A stretch of DNA of 7,651 bases. Origin: SHZI01 sp049290495. GTDB lineage: Bacteria; Pseudomonadota; Gammaproteobacteria; Steroidobacterales; GCA-2729495. The stretch covers positions 1-7,651 of the forward strand of contig JBATNV010000077.1 of NCBI GenBank assembly GCA_049290495.1. Direction: 5' to 3'. The notes under the pieces were generated by a model. That model saw nothing but the letters and a program-made list of their open reading frames with translations, had not been told where the DNA came from and did not search any database. This document shows, piece after piece, positions 6,688 through 7,651 of this stretch. How positions within the stretch are numbered: position 1 is the first letter of the stretch; each line of letters starts with the position of its first letter. A program made the translations under genes and the position numbers.

Positions 6688-7551
6688 ATGGCCGCACCAC
6701 TGCGCACCGCCTGGTTCAATGGCAGCTTCATGCCGCTGGCAGAAGTCCGTATTTCACCGCTCGACCGCGCTTTCCTGTTTGGCGACGCCGTTTATGAGGT
6801 CATCCCGGTCTATGCCGGGCAGACATTTCTGCTCAATCCGCACCTAGAACGCCTGGAACGCAGCCTGCACGAGCTTTGTATCCGCAACCCCTATCGCCGT
6901 AATGAATGGATTGACATCGTCACCGGGCTTATCGAGCAGAACGGTGGCGGAAGTATTTCGGTCTATCTGCAAGTCAGCCGCGGTGCCGACACCGGACGCG
7001 ATCACGCCTTTCCACCGGACACTGTGCCGCCAACAGTATTCGGTATGGCCTCGACCATGGCCGAGCCGCATCCCGATCAGCTCGGCATGCGCGCGATTAC
7101 GCTCGTCGACCAGCGCTGGTCACGCTGCGACATCAAGTCCACCGCGCTGCTCGCCAATCTGCTCGCCCGTCAGGCAGCACGCGAGGCCGGCGCCGGTGAA
7201 GCGATCCTCTTGCGTGACGGCCAGCTGACTGAAGGTTCAGCAAGCTCGGTAATCATCGTCGAGCATGGCGTACTGATCCGGCGACCTTCCGGGCCGGCGT
7301 TGCTGCCAGGTACGACGACCGATGCGGTATTTGCATCCGCCGCCAGGGTCGGGGTCGTCTGCCGTGACGAGATGATCAGCGAACAGCGTTTGCGTCAGGC
7401 CGATGAGATCTGGATCGCAGCTGCCACTCGCGGCATCACACCGGTGCTGGAACTCGATGGCAAAAAGATCGGCGACGGTCGTCCCGGCCCGGTGTGGCGA
7501 CAGGTTGCGGCGGCTTTTGAGGGCATGAAGCCACACGGAACGACCCATTGA
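6688..7551 (+). CDS. dat: D-amino-acid (D-alanine) transaminase, class IV PLP enzyme
   Basis: This encodes 287 residues, the usual length. Predicted reaction: D-alanine + 2-oxoglutarate to pyruvate + D-glutamate, in the cytoplasm (no signal peptide). The PLP lysine is Lys150 in RCDIKSTALLANLLARQAA, matching the family's RCDIKS site. Glu182 in LTEGSASS matches the Glu that contacts the cofactor ring. Tyr36 in GDAVYEV and Arg104-x-His106 fit the carboxylate-binding trio of Bacillus D-amino-acid transaminase (Tyr31, Arg98, His100), with one extra residue in the loop. This RxH pair favours a D-amino-acid enzyme over branched-chain aminotransferase or aminodeoxychorismate lyase. It starts 14 bp after the carboxypeptidase, with GGGAAG at 6673-6678. 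Its place next to the enzyme that releases D-Ala suggests a role in D-Ala/D-Glu balance, which is an inference. Exact substrate range cannot be read from sequence. Confidence 0.88.
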   Translation: MAAPLRTAWFNGSFMPLAEVRISPLDRAFLFGDAVYEVIPVYAGQTFLLNPHLERLERSLHELCIRNPYRRNEWIDIVTGLIEQNGGGSISVYLQVSRGADTGRDHAFPPDTVPPTVFGMASTMAEPHPDQLGMRAITLVDQRWSRCDIKSTALLANLLARQAAREAGAGEAILLRDGQLTEGSASSVIIVEHGVLIRRPSGPALLPGTTTDAVFASAARVGVVCRDEMISEQRLRQADEIWIAAATRGITPVLELDGKKIGDGRPGPVWRQVAAAFEGMKPHGTTH

Positions 7552-7651
7552 GCGAGGAGACGCTGCTCGAGTTTCCCTGCGCCTTTCCGCTGAAAGTCAT
7601 GGGTCTCAACCAGCCCGCCTTCGAACAATATGTGGTTGAGATCGTCCGCAC
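7548..7651 (+). CDS. ybeD: YbeD / DUF493 family protein, N-terminal part (3' end outside window)
   Basis: The frame is open from 7548 to the window edge (34 codons plus two bases). After a short start (MSEET) it reads LLEFPCAFPLKVMG, closely resembling the LLEFPTPFTYKVMG-type start of E. coli YbeD, a small ACT-like ferredoxin-fold protein of about 87 residues with no settled function (some call it a lipoate regulatory protein because it sits by lipB). The start is a TTG at 7548-7550 overlapping the transaminase stop as TTGA, with GGAA at 7537-7540 seven bases upstream. The only in-frame ATG in the window (7599) lies inside the conserved motif, so TTG is the best start. lipB should follow, as in E. 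coli-like and Pseudomonas gene orders. Confidence 0.86.
   Translation, partial: MSEETLLEFPCAFPLKVMGLNQPAFEQYVVEIVR

Noticed and set aside
1..7651. Looked for CRISPR repeats, tRNA or rRNA genes, insertion sequences, attachment sites, riboswitches and rho-independent terminators.
   Set aside because: None seen. Coding density is nearly complete, the longest gap is 40 bp without a hairpin, and base use looks even from end to end, so nothing suggests transfer or an unknown accessory system.

Overview
The window is a compact, single-strand block of cell-wall genes from a GC-rich gammaproteobacterium. All genes are on the + strand. The order is mreC (3' tail) - mreD - mrdA (PBP2) - rodA - mltB - rlpA - dacA-type carboxypeptidase - D-amino-acid transaminase - ybeD (5' part). 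The E. coli and Pseudomonas versions of the mrd cluster, as I remember them, have rlmH/rsfS upstream of mrdA. Here mreCD feeds straight into mrdA, as I recall for Xanthomonadales and several Chromatiales/Nevskiales-type lineages. The exact genus cannot be read from the sequence.

Layout: positions 1-78 are the acidic, Ala/Glu-rich end of MreC. Positions 75-3585 encode the Rod-complex membrane proteins: MreD, the PBP2 transpeptidase and the RodA SEDS glycosyltransferase. Positions 3582-5475 encode two periplasmic glycan-processing proteins, an MltB-family lytic transglycosylase and the outer-membrane lipoprotein RlpA. Positions 5516-6673 encode a D,D-carboxypeptidase. Positions 6688-7551 encode a cytoplasmic PLP transaminase for D-alanine. 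A DUF493/YbeD gene opens at 7548 from a TTG codon and runs off the window; lipB and lipA would be expected next.

The genes read as one transcription unit. Three junctions are ATGA overlaps, one is a TTGA overlap, one is a 14-bp overlap, and the gaps are 14, 40 and 14 bp. I see no internal terminator and no convincing internal promoter. Together the products insert new strands (RodA polymerises, PBP2 cross-links, MreC/MreD scaffold), trim and cleave them (MltB, RlpA, carboxypeptidase), and may recover the D-alanine released (transaminase).

I found no mobile element, CRISPR array, RNA gene, phage remnant or unknown defence-like system. This is a conserved core region. The points worth a second look are residue-level: a Thr in place of the conserved acidic catalytic residue in RlpA, a Cys-containing variant of the PBP2 zinc site, the transaminase placed beside the carboxypeptidase, and the chain of translationally coupled starts.
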